Shown here: one piece after another, positions 52,337-60,807 of the stretch
How the letters are laid out: every line of letters starts with the position of its first letter
Numbering within the stretch: position 1 is the first letter of the stretch
Assembly (NCBI RefSeq): GCF_042681025.1
Contig: NZ_JBHUER010000008.1
Location: 310,001 to 374,000, forward strand
Length of the DNA: 64,000 nt
Direction of reading: 5' to 3'
DNA from: Methylopila henanensis
Lineage (GTDB): Bacteria; Pseudomonadota; Alphaproteobacteria; Rhizobiales; Methylopilaceae
Notes under the pieces: model-generated
The model's input: only the letters and a program-made list of their open reading frames with translations
Databases searched by the model: none
What the model was told of the DNA's origin: nothing
Program-made: the position numbers and the translations under genes

Positions 52337-55300
52337 TCAGCCGGGACGGGAGGCCGAGGCGTCGGCCGCATGGTCCGCGCCCGGCTTCGCAGGCTCGCCG
52401 TCGCGGCTGCGGTATTCCTTGAGGAAGCCTTCCAGCAGCGAGGTCGCCGCGATCGAGCGCGCGATCTCGCGGAACGCCTCTCCGCGCGCCTCGATCGGCG
52501 CGGTGACGATCTCGAACGCCTGCGCGTCGCGGCTGTCGGCCATCTTGGGCGCGAACTTCTGGCGGATGCGGTCGAGCCCAAGCGCGTCGTCGGCGAGCGA
52601 CAGCGCGATCGCGACGCGCATCACGTCGGCGCGGGAGGCCGCGTCGAGCGGCTCAGCCGCGCGCCACGCCGCGCCGAGCGAAGCCTCCAGCGCCTCGCCG
52701 GCCTCGCGCCAGCGATGCGCCGACCACAGGATGTCGGCCTTCAGCCGCGCGCCGTCGCGCCCCTCGAGTCCCTCGGCCATCTCCAGGGCGAGCTCGGGAC
52801 GGCCGGTCTGGGCCAGAGCGCGCGCCTCCAGCAGAAGCCGCGAACGCACCAGCGAGGCCGGCAGGTCGGCCTGCCGGGTCTTCTGCAGCAGGCGCACGGC
52901 GTCGGCGGGGCGGCCGTTCATCAGCTGCACCAGCGCGGCGCGCGACGCCACCTGGGCGCGTGCGGCGCCGGTCAGGCGGTGGTCGACCTGATATTCGAGC
53001 AGGTCCGCGGCCTGATCCAGCAGGTCGACCTCCACCAGCTTATCGGCGAGGCGGCGCACCAGCTCGTCGCCGCGCCGGCCGGTCGGGCTGAGCTCCTGGA
53101 AATCGTAGAACAGCGCCAGCGCGTCGAGCTTCGGCATGCGGTCGACGGCGCCGCCGAGGAACAGGTCGGTGAAGCGCGCCTGCATGCGGTCCTGCAGCGC
53201 GCGGGTCTCGTCGGCGTCGGGGAAGGCCTGCACCGCGGTCTTCAGCGTGGTGAAGGCGTCGCGCCAGCGCTCGGCGTCGGCGTAGAGCCCCGCAAGCTTC
53301 GCCAGCGCTTCGGCCTCGATCCAGTCTCCGCGCCAGCCGGTGACGAGCCGCTCCAGCGCCGCGACGCCGTCCGTCGCGGGCGTCTTGCCGGTCTGGAGGC
53401 CGAGTTCCACCTGGCGCAGCTCGGCCTCGGCCGCGGCGATCGGATCGTGGCCGCGCGCCACCACGGCGAAGGCCGCGAAGGCGCGATCGGGCTGGTCGAG
53501 CGTCGCCAGCACACGGCCGCGCAGCACCTCGCGGGCGGCGAGGCCCCGCGGCGCCGGCAGCACGTCGAGCTGGTCGAGCGCTGCGGCGGCGGTCGCCGCG
53601 TCGCCGGCGTCGAGCGCGAGCTCGACCTCGAGCTCCACGAAGCGGGCGCGCACCATCGGCGGCAGGCCGCCGAGCGCGGAACGCCCCTGCCGGAACGCGG
53701 CGCGGGCGGGCTCGGGGCGGCCGTCGCTCCATTCGACCTGCGCACGCCACAGCGCGGCCTCGGGATTCAGCGCGAGCGCGGGGGCGGACAGGATCGCGCG
53801 AGCGAGCTTCGGCCGGTCGAGCGCGGCGGCGGCCGCCCCGCGCAGCAGGGCGACGTCGGCTTCGCGCTCCGACAGCGGATCGTCGCTGACGGCGGCGTCG
53901 AGCACTGCCTTGGCGTCGGCGACCATGCCGCGCAGAAGATAGAACCGCGCCAGCGCCACGCGCGCGTCGGTCCGCGCCTCGGGCGGCGAGAGCGAAGCGG
54001 CCTCGAGCAGGGCGCGCTCGCGCTTGAGATAGGGGCCCGCCGTCTCCTCCGCCGCGGCCTCGCCCAGGACCAGCGGCGTCGCGTCGGAGGCCACGGCCGA
54101 GACCGTCGGCTCCACCCGCGACAGGGCGAGCCCGGCGTCGCGTTCGATGCGGAGGTCGTCGAGGGCGGCGACGAGGCGCACGTCGTCGGCCAGCGGCGCG
54201 ACGACCACGCCATGGGCGGTCGGAAGCAGCGTCAGCTCGACGAAGGCTTGCGGGCGCAGGGCGCCGCGCGCCGGCGCCTGAAGCGTCGCCACGATCAGTT
54301 CGTCGCCGACCTCCGGGTCCGCGAGCCGCCGCACCGTTCCGACGCCGTCGACCTTGGCGACGAGCGCCGCGCGTCCGGCGCGGCTGAAATCCGGCGCGAA
54401 GCGGACGGGCTCCGCCGCGCCGACCATGTCGTCGCCGAGCGAGACGACCCAGGAGCCGCCGTCCTGCGCCGCGGTGACGAACCGCGGCTCCCTCAGCCGC
54501 ATGCGCAGCGCCTGGCCGCGCTCGACGGCGAACGGCTCGACCGCCTCGATCGCCCCGCGCGAGGCGGCGACCAGACCGTCGACCGCGATCGGCCCGGCGT
54601 CGTCGAACACCGCCCACAGCGTGCGGCCGCGCAGCGCGACCGCGGCCGCCGTCGCCTTGCCGAAGGGGAAGGCGATCCGGATCGATTCGCCGGAAAAGCT
54701 GAGGGCCGCGCTCGCGGGCGTGCTTTTGACCGGCGCGGGCGGGCTTTCGGACGGCGCGGGCGAGGGCGTCGACGCCGCCATCGCGACAGGCGCCGCCGCC
54801 GGAACCGGAGCCGGCTCCGCGATCCGGTGGAGATTGGCCTCAGGTTCGGCGCGGGCCGGCGCGGCCGCGAGGAGCGGCTTGGCGGCGGGCTTCGGCGCCG
54901 CCTGAGCCGTGACGGGCGCCGGCCGTTCGGGCGCAGGAGCCGGCGTCTCCGCATGGGCCGCGGACGCCGGCGCGGCCGGCGCCGGTTCGTCATGGGGCGC
55001 AGCGACCGGGGCGGCGGAGACGGCCGCGGCCGAAGGGTCGCGGTCGTCCTCCGCGCGGTCGATGTCGAGGATGTAGGAGCCGTCTTCGCGGAAGCCGCGC
55101 ACGGCCACCGCCTTGGGCGCGGGGACAGTGACGGTGATCGCGCCTTCCGACCGCTCGACGCCGATGGCGGTGAGCGCGGCCGGCAGGCGGGCCTTGGCGG
55201 CCGCGAGATCGAACGGCAGCGGCGCGCCGATGGTGAGCAGCGCCATGTCGCCGATGCGGCGCAGGTCAGCCGGCACGGAATCGTCGAGCTTGAACACCAG

Positions 55301-55831
55301 CCGGCGGAAGGTCGGGTTGGTCGCGCCCTGCACGGTGAGCGGCGTCAGCTTCATGAGCCGGCGCCGCTCGGCCTCGATCCGGGCCGCGCGGGCCGCGCGC
55401 GCCTCCTGGCCGAGCGCGGCCAGCGCCTCCTTCGGCGGCCCGGGCGGCATGCCGGCCCAGTTCGGCGGCAGCAGGTCGACGTAAAGCGTCTCGCCGGCCT
55501 CGATCACGTTGAGCTTCATGGCGCGGTTGAGCGCCATCCTGAGCGCGGAGCCGTCCGGATCGCGCCGGACGACGCCGACGAGGTCGCCCAAGCCCTTGCT
55601 CAGACCCGCGGTCTCAAGCTGGACGGGCGCGCCGAAGTTCACCACCAGCACGCCGTTCGAGAGCCGGACGTCGCTCTTCGGCAGCTGGTCGAAGGCGAAG
55701 GTCAGGCGGACATAGCCCTCGGGCGCGCGGGCGGCCGTCGCGGTCCCGGTCGCGGCGCGCGCGTCTCCCGGCCCGCCGGCGACCGCCAGCAGCAGAGCAA
55801 GCACCCACGCCGTCATCCGTCCGAGCGCCAC
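52337..55831 (-). CDS. Very large exported TPR-type protein linked to the flagellar operon
   Basis: A 1164-residue protein with a signal peptide (MTAWVLALLLAVAGGPG region). The N-terminal part is strand-rich (VRLTFAFDQLPKSDVRLSNG; FRRLVFKLDDSVPADLRRIG), resembling repeated AMIN-like domains. A Pro/Ala-rich linker spans about 280-380. The C-terminal half (about 590-1150) is a helical repeat array of TPR character, for example ARFYLLRGMVADAKAVLDAA and LASRAALVQLMNG-like helices. Start is GTG 55831 or ATG 55816. It lies 114 bases after motE on the same strand. A periplasmic scaffold for the motor or envelope is plausible; this is inferred from position. Confidence 0.72.
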   Translation of the reverse strand: MALGRMTAWVLALLLAVAGGPGDARAATGTATAARAPEGYVRLTFAFDQLPKSDVRLSNGVLVVNFGAPVQLETAGLSKGLGDLVGVVRRDPDGSALRMALNRAMKLNVIEAGETLYVDLLPPNWAGMPPGPPKEALAALGQEARAARAARIEAERRRLMKLTPLTVQGATNPTFRRLVFKLDDSVPADLRRIGDMALLTIGAPLPFDLAAAKARLPAALTAIGVERSEGAITVTVPAPKAVAVRGFREDGSYILDIDRAEDDRDPSAAAVSAAPVAAPHDEPAPAAPASAAHAETPAPAPERPAPVTAQAAPKPAAKPLLAAAPARAEPEANLHRIAEPAPVPAAAPVAMAASTPSPAPSESPPAPVKSTPASAALSFSGESIRIAFPFGKATAAAVALRGRTLWAVFDDAGPIAVDGLVAASRGAIEAVEPFAVERGQALRMRLREPRFVTAAQDGGSWVVSLGDDMVGAAEPVRFAPDFSRAGRAALVAKVDGVGTVRRLADPEVGDELIVATLQAPARGALRPQAFVELTLLPTAHGVVVAPLADDVRLVAALDDLRIERDAGLALSRVEPTVSAVASDATPLVLGEAAAEETAGPYLKRERALLEAASLSPPEARTDARVALARFYLLRGMVADAKAVLDAAVSDDPLSEREADVALLRGAAAAALDRPKLARAILSAPALALNPEAALWRAQVEWSDGRPEPARAAFRQGRSALGGLPPMVRARFVELEVELALDAGDAATAAAALDQLDVLPAPRGLAAREVLRGRVLATLDQPDRAFAAFAVVARGHDPIAAAEAELRQVELGLQTGKTPATDGVAALERLVTGWRGDWIEAEALAKLAGLYADAERWRDAFTTLKTAVQAFPDADETRALQDRMQARFTDLFLGGAVDRMPKLDALALFYDFQELSPTGRRGDELVRRLADKLVEVDLLDQAADLLEYQVDHRLTGAARAQVASRAALVQLMNGRPADAVRLLQKTRQADLPASLVRSRLLLEARALAQTGRPELALEMAEGLEGRDGARLKADILWSAHRWREAGEALEASLGAAWRAAEPLDAASRADVMRVAIALSLADDALGLDRIRQKFAPKMADSRDAQAFEIVTAPIEARGEAFREIARSIAATSLLEGFLKEYRSRDGEPAKPGADHAADASASRPG

Positions 55832-55945
55832 CGGCTTATCGGTCCCCGCAGCCGAGCGCGGCCGACGGGCCGCCTCTCGCTTACGTCTTACCGGCCAAGC
55901 CGTTGGTGGAAGGTTACCGCCGGAGCGGGAATCGGCGCCTGCGGC

Positions 55946-56635
55946 TCAGCGGCCCTCGATCTTCGGCAGTTCGCTGACGGCGACGGGAGCCGGCGTCTCC
56001 GTCTTGTCGCCGTCGCCGCGGGCGAGCGCGACGGTCAGCTTCTGCGCCGCCTCGGGCGACATCTTGCCGAGAATCTCCGACAGCTTGCGCGGGTTCATGC
56101 GCCGCGCCACCTCGAAGCGGACGCCCGGCTCCAGATCGTCGAAGATGCGCGCGGCCTCCTTCACCTTCATCCCCTCGTACATGGTGATAAGGTTCTTGAG
56201 CTTGGTCTTCTCCTCCTCGGCCCGGCGCGCATCGGAGGCGGCGACCTGCTCTTCCAGCCGGCGCAGCTCGATCAGGCGCTCGTCCATGCGCTTCTCGGCG
56301 GCCTTCAGCAGGTTCTCGCGCAGGTCGAGGTCGTCGGAGCGCTCCTCGAGCGCCGCGCGGCGCTTCTGCAGGGCCTCGAGCAGCGCGCGCTCGGACGGCG
56401 AGACGTCCGGCGGAGGCGGGGCGGCGGGGGCTTTCGCGGCCATCGGCGCAGGGTCCGCGGCCGGAGCCTCCCCGCCATGGGCGGCGGGCTCGGGCGCGGC
56501 GGCGGGCGAAGCGGCCGCCGGGCCCGCGAACAGGTAGGAGCTGTGGGTCATCAGGCCCATGGCCTTCAGCGACAGCAGCGCGGCCGCCGCGATGATCACC
56601 ACGGGCATGAGGTGGAGCCGCAGACGCGAGGTCAT
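55946..56635 (-). CDS. MotE family flagellar protein
   Basis: A 229-residue protein: N-terminal membrane anchor (LMPVVIIAAAALLSLKAMGL), an Ala/Pro-rich stretch to about residue 75, a coiled coil (about 80-150, with ERSDDLDLRENLLKAAEKRM and LRRLEEQVAASDARRAEE), and a C-terminal MgtE-N-like domain (LITMYEGMKVKEAARIFDDL, RRMNPRKLSEILGKM). This matches the MotE family found in flagellar loci of alphaproteobacteria. The ATG at 56635 overlaps the DUF6468 stop (ATGA). Likely a periplasmic motor or stator factor. Confidence 0.85.
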   Translation of the reverse strand: MTSRLRLHLMPVVIIAAAALLSLKAMGLMTHSSYLFAGPAAASPAAAPEPAAHGGEAPAADPAPMAAKAPAAPPPPDVSPSERALLEALQKRRAALEERSDDLDLRENLLKAAEKRMDERLIELRRLEEQVAASDARRAEEEKTKLKNLITMYEGMKVKEAARIFDDLEPGVRFEVARRMNPRKLSEILGKMSPEAAQKLTVALARGDGDKTETPAPVAVSELPKIEGR

Positions 56636-57213
56636 GCCGGCGCCCCGGAGCTGAGCGCCCTCACCCGCGAGGCGAACATCTCGGCGGCGGCGGCGGTGGC
56701 GGCCGAGCGTCCGAGCGGCGACGGCGCCGGGATCGCGCGGCGCCGCTGCGGCGCCGGCTCGCGCTCGACCTCGCGCCGCAGCTCGGCGACCGCTTCCGCC
56801 TCGGCGCGGGCGGCGAGCCGGGCGGCTTCGCGTTCGTGGTCGCGGCGGGCGGCCTCGGCGCGGATCACCTCCTGCGAGGCGTGCTCGCGCGCCGCCTTGG
56901 CGATCTTGGCGATCTGCTCGATCACCTGCTCGCCGTGGGCGAGCTGCTGGGAGATCGCGCCGGAGACCTGCTCGGCGCGGGCGAGCCGCTCGGCCAGCGT
57001 CTCCTCGCAGACGCCGAGCGTGGAGCGGAGCGCGACGATCGCCCGCTCCGCGCCATGGGTCGCGGCGACGAGCTCGGTGATGGTCTCGCGCATCACGCCC
57101 TCGTCGGCGCGTAGCCGCGACAGCCGGCGGTTCAGCACCGCGCAATAGGCGATGGTCGCCACCAGCAGGATCGCGACGAGCGATTCGATCGCAAGCCCCA
57201 CGACGTTCTGCAT
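56632..57213 (-). CDS. DUF6468 flagellar-locus membrane protein
   Basis: A 193-residue protein with one N-terminal span (LAIESLVAILLVATIAYCAV) and a long helical, probably coiled-coil region (about 35-150: LVAATHGAERAIVALRSTLG; RAEQVSGAISQQLAHGEQVI). It matches the DUF6468 family found between fliM and motE in alphaproteobacteria. The ATG at 57213 overlaps the fliM stop by one base (TGATG), and its own stop overlaps motE. Role in the flagellum unknown. Confidence 0.85.
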   Translation of the reverse strand: MQNVVGLAIESLVAILLVATIAYCAVLNRRLSRLRADEGVMRETITELVAATHGAERAIVALRSTLGVCEETLAERLARAEQVSGAISQQLAHGEQVIEQIAKIAKAAREHASQEVIRAEAARRDHEREAARLAARAEAEAVAELRREVEREPAPQRRRAIPAPSPLGRSAATAAAAEMFASRVRALSSGAPA

Positions 57214-58373
57214 CACGACGCCTCCTTGCGCATGTCGCCCGCGGCTTCGAAGGCCGCGAGCGTGGTGCGCGACCGCCGGAGCGGATGCGCGATCTGCACC
57301 GCCACGTGCTCCCCGGCCCGGCCCATGCGGCCCTCGGTCAGAACCTGGTCGCCGCAACGAAGCTGGACGAGGTCGTCGGGCTTCACCTCGAGCATCAGCG
57401 TGTCGCCGACGTCGAGATCGAGGATGGTGCGCAGCGGCAGCTTCTTCTCGTAGAGCACGGCGTGGACCTCGGCCTTGGCCGACCAGATCTCGGTCGCGAG
57501 ATGGCCTTCCCAGGTGGCGTCGCGGCCGAACTTCTCGCCCATGAACTGCTGCAGCAGCACGTCGCGGATCGGCTCGATCGTGGCGTAGGGCAGCAGCATC
57601 TCGATCACGCCGCCGCGGTCCTCCATGTCGATCCGGAGCTTGACCAGGATCGCGGCGTTCGCGGGCCGGGTGATGGCGGCGAACTTCGGGTTGGTCTCCA
57701 GCCGGTCGAGCGTGAAATCGACCACGCTGATCGGACGGAACGCCTGCTCGGCGTCAGCGAGCACCACCTCGATCATGCGCTGCACGAGGCTGGTCTCGAT
57801 CGTGGTGTAGGGCCGGCCCTCGACCTTCATGGTGGCGACGCCGCGGCGGCCGCCGAGCAGCACGTCGATGATCGAGTAGATCAGCGCGCTGTCGACCGTC
57901 ATCAGGCCGAGGCCGTCCCACTGCGGCGCCTTGAACACCGACAGGATCGCCGGCAGCGGGATCGAGTTGAGGTAGTCGCCGAACCGCACCGACTTGATGC
58001 CGTCGAGCGAGACCTCGACATTGTCGGAAGTGAAGTTGCGCAAGGATGTCGTGAGCAGCCGGACCAGCCGGTCGAACACGATCTCGAGCATCGGCAGGCG
58101 CTCGTAGGACACGAGCGCCGAATTGATGATCGCGCGGATGCCGGACTGCTCGGACAGGCCGAGCTCGTCGGGGTTGAAGCCCAGCAGGCCGTCGACCTCG
58201 TCCTGGCTCAGGATGCGGTCGGCGGCCTTGCGCTCGACGACGTCCGGCTGCATCGGCGCGAGCTTGGCGGCCCATTCGGCGGCCGCCTCCTCGTCCTCGC
58301 CGACCTGCTCGGCCATCGCCGCGCCCCACTCCGCGGCGAGGTTCGCGTCGAAATCGTCGTCACCGCCCGCCAT
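57213..58373 (-). CDS. fliM: Flagellar motor switch protein FliM
   Basis: A 386-residue switch-complex protein. It has the FliM start of the middle domain (RILSQDEVDGLLGFNPDE), the CheC-like core with ALVSYERLPMLEIVFDRLV, LRNFTSDNVEVSLDGIKSVR, LLGGRRGVATMKVEGRPYTT, and the C-terminal SpoA domain (ILDLDVGDTLMLEVKPDDLV, LRCGDQVLTEGRMGRAGEHV). FliM links FliG and FliN in the C-ring and binds phospho-CheY. An acidic extension precedes the core. The gene is 27 bases after fliL; GGAG precedes its ATG. Confidence 0.96.
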   Translation of the reverse strand: MAGGDDDFDANLAAEWGAAMAEQVGEDEEAAAEWAAKLAPMQPDVVERKAADRILSQDEVDGLLGFNPDELGLSEQSGIRAIINSALVSYERLPMLEIVFDRLVRLLTTSLRNFTSDNVEVSLDGIKSVRFGDYLNSIPLPAILSVFKAPQWDGLGLMTVDSALIYSIIDVLLGGRRGVATMKVEGRPYTTIETSLVQRMIEVVLADAEQAFRPISVVDFTLDRLETNPKFAAITRPANAAILVKLRIDMEDRGGVIEMLLPYATIEPIRDVLLQQFMGEKFGRDATWEGHLATEIWSAKAEVHAVLYEKKLPLRTILDLDVGDTLMLEVKPDDLVQLRCGDQVLTEGRMGRAGEHVAVQIAHPLRRSRTTLAAFEAAGDMRKEAS

Positions 58374-58400
58374 GGCCCTACGCTCCGCCGGCCGCGCCCG

Positions 58401-58934
58401 TCACTGGACCACGATGTCCTTGAACAGCACCGCGTCGGCCTTGGCCGGCGCGATCGCCACGTTGACCCGGCGGAGCAGCTCCTCCTTCAGGCGGTAGACG
58501 CCCGAGGAGCCGCGCAGGTCGGCGGGACGCATCTCGCGCAGGTGGGTCTGGAAGCTGTCGATCACGCGCGGCATCAGCGGCTTGATCGCGTTGACGAGGT
58601 CCGGGCTCGCCACCTCGAGCGCGACCGTCATGCGCACATATTGCTGCCGGTCGGCGTCGGAGCCCGCGAGGTTGACCGTCATTTCGGGCAATTCCACGAA
58701 ACTCGCCGGCGCGTTGATCGCGAGCGAAGGCGCGGTCACGCCATGCGCGCTGACGGCGCCGCCGCCATGGCCGCCCGCCTCGGCGTGGGCCTCGCCCTTC
58801 TTCTTGCCGAGGACGAGATAGGCGCCGGCCCCGCTGCCGATCAGGACGGCCGCCGCGGCGGCCCCGATGATGACGAGCTTCTTCCTGGACTTCGGCTTCG
58901 CCGCCGCGCCGTCCGCTCCGGTCTCTTCCGCCAT
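58401..58934 (-). CDS. fliL: Flagellar basal body-associated protein FliL
   Basis: A 177-residue single-span protein. The short cytoplasmic tail (MAEETGADGAAAKPKSRKK) is followed by a membrane span (LVIIGAAAAAVLIGSGAGAY), a flexible His/Gly segment, and the periplasmic domain: FVELPEMTVNLAGSDADRQQ, YVRMTVALEVASPDLVNAI, LKEELLRRVN and a terminal VLFKDIVVQ. FliL surrounds the stator units. First gene of the minus-strand flagellar operon; paired TTAACC repeats lie 60-85 bases upstream. Confidence 0.92.
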   Translation of the reverse strand: MAEETGADGAAAKPKSRKKLVIIGAAAAAVLIGSGAGAYLVLGKKKGEAHAEAGGHGGGAVSAHGVTAPSLAINAPASFVELPEMTVNLAGSDADRQQYVRMTVALEVASPDLVNAIKPLMPRVIDSFQTHLREMRPADLRGSSGVYRLKEELLRRVNVAIAPAKADAVLFKDIVVQ

Positions 58935-59247
58935 GCCCCGCCGCGGCGTCCCGCGCCGCGCCCCCGTCCCCGGCCCGTCGCCGGAGGTGATGGTTAACGG
59001 ATAGGTCGCAAAGGTTAACGAAGGATTGCTTTGGGCCCTCGGCCGGCAATTCCTGCCGGGCATTTTGCGCCGGGCGCGCGATCGGCGCCGGCCGCGCCGC
59101 AGCCTCAAACGCCGGAAAATGCCTCATTTCCCAACGAACCGCCGACTGGCACGCCGGCTGCACTATGGTTACCGGACGCGGCGCCCGTCGGGGAGGATGG
59201 GGAGCGGCGGCCAGAAGACATCATCGGATCGGCCACGGGAGCGTTGG
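58935..59247. promoter_or_regulatory. Divergent flagellar promoter region (313 bases)
   Basis: The spacer between fliL and flgF holds no convincing gene. On the minus strand TTAACC is found twice, with TTAA cores at 59015-59018 and 58994-58997 (21 bases apart), in the same orientation and 60-84 bases before the fliL start. The repeats run 58990-59020. The flgF-proximal half (59040-59247) is GC-rich and shows no clear promoter that I can place. This region must drive both flagellar operons, since both begin here. Confidence 0.5.
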
Positions 59248-59991
59248 GTGGAGAACGCGTCTCTCGTCGGACTGTCGCGGCAGGTCGCCCTGCGGCGGGA
59301 GCTCGACGTCATCGCCAACAATGTCGCGAACATGAACACCGCCGGCTTCAAGGCCGAGGAGATGGTGTTCAACGAGTTCGTCAGCCCGAAGGCCCGCGCG
59401 GACACGTTCCCGCGGCCGGACCGGCGGCTGTCCTTCGTCGAGGACCGCGCGACATGGCACGATTTCGCGGCCGGGGTGGTGCAGACCACCGGCGGCGACA
59501 CCGACGTCGCGATCGACGGCGAAGGCTTCTTCGTCGTGGAGACGCCGGGCGGCGAGCGCTACACCCGCAACGGCGCGTTCCAGATCAACGCCGCCGGCGA
59601 GCTGGTGACGAGCGAAGGCCGCCGCGTGCTCTCGACCGCCGGCCCGATCCAGTTCGCGCCGACGGAAAGCGGCCTGACCATCGGCAAGGACGGCACGATC
59701 GCCACCAGCGAGGGCGTGCGCGGACGGCTGCGGGTGGTCCAGTTCGAGAACCTGCAGTCGCTGCGCAAGGACGGCACGAGCCTGTTCGCGTCCGACGCGC
59801 AGCCGACCGACGCGACCGTCGCCACCCGCGTGGTGCAGGGCTCGATCGAGAAGTCGAACGTCAAGCCGATCGCCGAGATGAGCCGGCTGATCGAGGTCAG
59901 CCGCTCCTACACCAGCATCGCGTCGCTGCTCGAGAAGCAGGACGAGATCCGGCGCTCCGCGATCGAGCGCCTCGCCGACGTCCCCGCGTGA
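59248..59991 (+). CDS. flgF: Flagellar basal-body rod protein FlgF
   Basis: A 247-residue proximal-rod protein. The N-terminal rod motif is IANNVANMNTAGFKAEEMVF, followed by GGDTDVAIDGEGFFVVETPG, YTRNGAFQINAAGELVTSEG and the C-terminal rod helix MSRLIEVSRSYTSIASLLEK. I chose GTG 59248 (VENASLVGLSRQ) because it fits the family start and has GGGAG upstream; the frame is open for another 220 bases without homology. The first gene of the plus-strand flagellar operon, 27 bases before flgG. Confidence 0.93.
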   Translation: MENASLVGLSRQVALRRELDVIANNVANMNTAGFKAEEMVFNEFVSPKARADTFPRPDRRLSFVEDRATWHDFAAGVVQTTGGDTDVAIDGEGFFVVETPGGERYTRNGAFQINAAGELVTSEGRRVLSTAGPIQFAPTESGLTIGKDGTIATSEGVRGRLRVVQFENLQSLRKDGTSLFASDAQPTDATVATRVVQGSIEKSNVKPIAEMSRLIEVSRSYTSIASLLEKQDEIRRSAIERLADVPA

Positions 59992-60018
59992 CGGTCTGAG
60001 ACCTGAAGGAACCGCACG

Positions 60019-60807
60019 ATGCGCGCCCTCTACACCGCCTCCACCGGCATGGCCGCCCAGGAAGCGAACGTCGAGCTGATCTCGAACAACATCGCCAACC
60101 TTCGCACCGCGGGCTTCAAGCGCCAGCGGGCGGAGTTCCAGGACCTGCTCTACCAGTCGATGCGGCGGGTCGGCTCGACCTCGTCCGACGCCGGCACGAT
60201 CGTGCCGACCGGCGTCGACATCGGCTCCGGCGTCAAGCTGGTCGCGACGCCGCGCGTCATGAGCCAGGGCACCATCGCCGCGACGGAGAAGACCTACGAC
60301 GTCGCGATCCGCGGCGAGGGCTTCTTCCAGGTCGATCTGCCGGACGGCCGCACCGCCTACACCCGCGACGGCTCGTTCGAGCTCGACCCCACCGGCCAGA
60401 TCGTCACCGCCGACGGCTATGTGGTCGCGCCGGGCATCACGGTGCCGGAGAACGCGCTCTCGGTCACGATCAACGCCACGGGCCAGGTCGAGGCCACCAT
60501 CCAGGGCCAGACCGCGCCTCAGCAGCTCGGCCAGCTCCAGCTCGCCCGCTTCATCAACAAGTCGGGCCTGGAGGCGATCGGCGACAACCTGTTCCTGGAA
60601 ACGCCGGCGAGCGGAACGCCGCTCGAGGACAACCCGGGAGCCGAAGGCTTCGGCTCGGTGATGCAGGCCTATCTCGAACAGTCCAACGTCAACGCGGTGA
60701 CGGAGATCTCCGACCTGATCGCGGCCCAGCGCGCCTACGAGATGAACTCGAAGGTGATCTCCTCCGCCGACCAGATGCTGCAGTCCACCGCCTCGATGCT
60801 GCGGTGA
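60019..60807 (+). CDS. flgG: Flagellar basal-body distal rod protein FlgG
   Basis: A 262-residue distal-rod protein. It starts MRALYTASTGMAAQEANVEL and has ISNNIANLRTAGFKRQRAEF, VAIRGEGFFQVDLPDGRTAY, and the C-terminal VTEISDLIAAQRAYEMNSKV. FlgG forms the outer rod and must match the P- and L-rings. GAAGGA precedes the ATG. Its stop overlaps the flgA start by four bases (GTGA). Confidence 0.97.
   Translation: MRALYTASTGMAAQEANVELISNNIANLRTAGFKRQRAEFQDLLYQSMRRVGSTSSDAGTIVPTGVDIGSGVKLVATPRVMSQGTIAATEKTYDVAIRGEGFFQVDLPDGRTAYTRDGSFELDPTGQIVTADGYVVAPGITVPENALSVTINATGQVEATIQGQTAPQQLGQLQLARFINKSGLEAIGDNLFLETPASGTPLEDNPGAEGFGSVMQAYLEQSNVNAVTEISDLIAAQRAYEMNSKVISSADQMLQSTASMLR

Noticed and set aside
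52370..57148. 1592-codon plus-strand open frame across the TPR, MotE and DUF6468 genes
   Set aside because: It spans several real minus-strand genes and their spacers, with low-complexity Arg/Gly/Ala composition and no domain.
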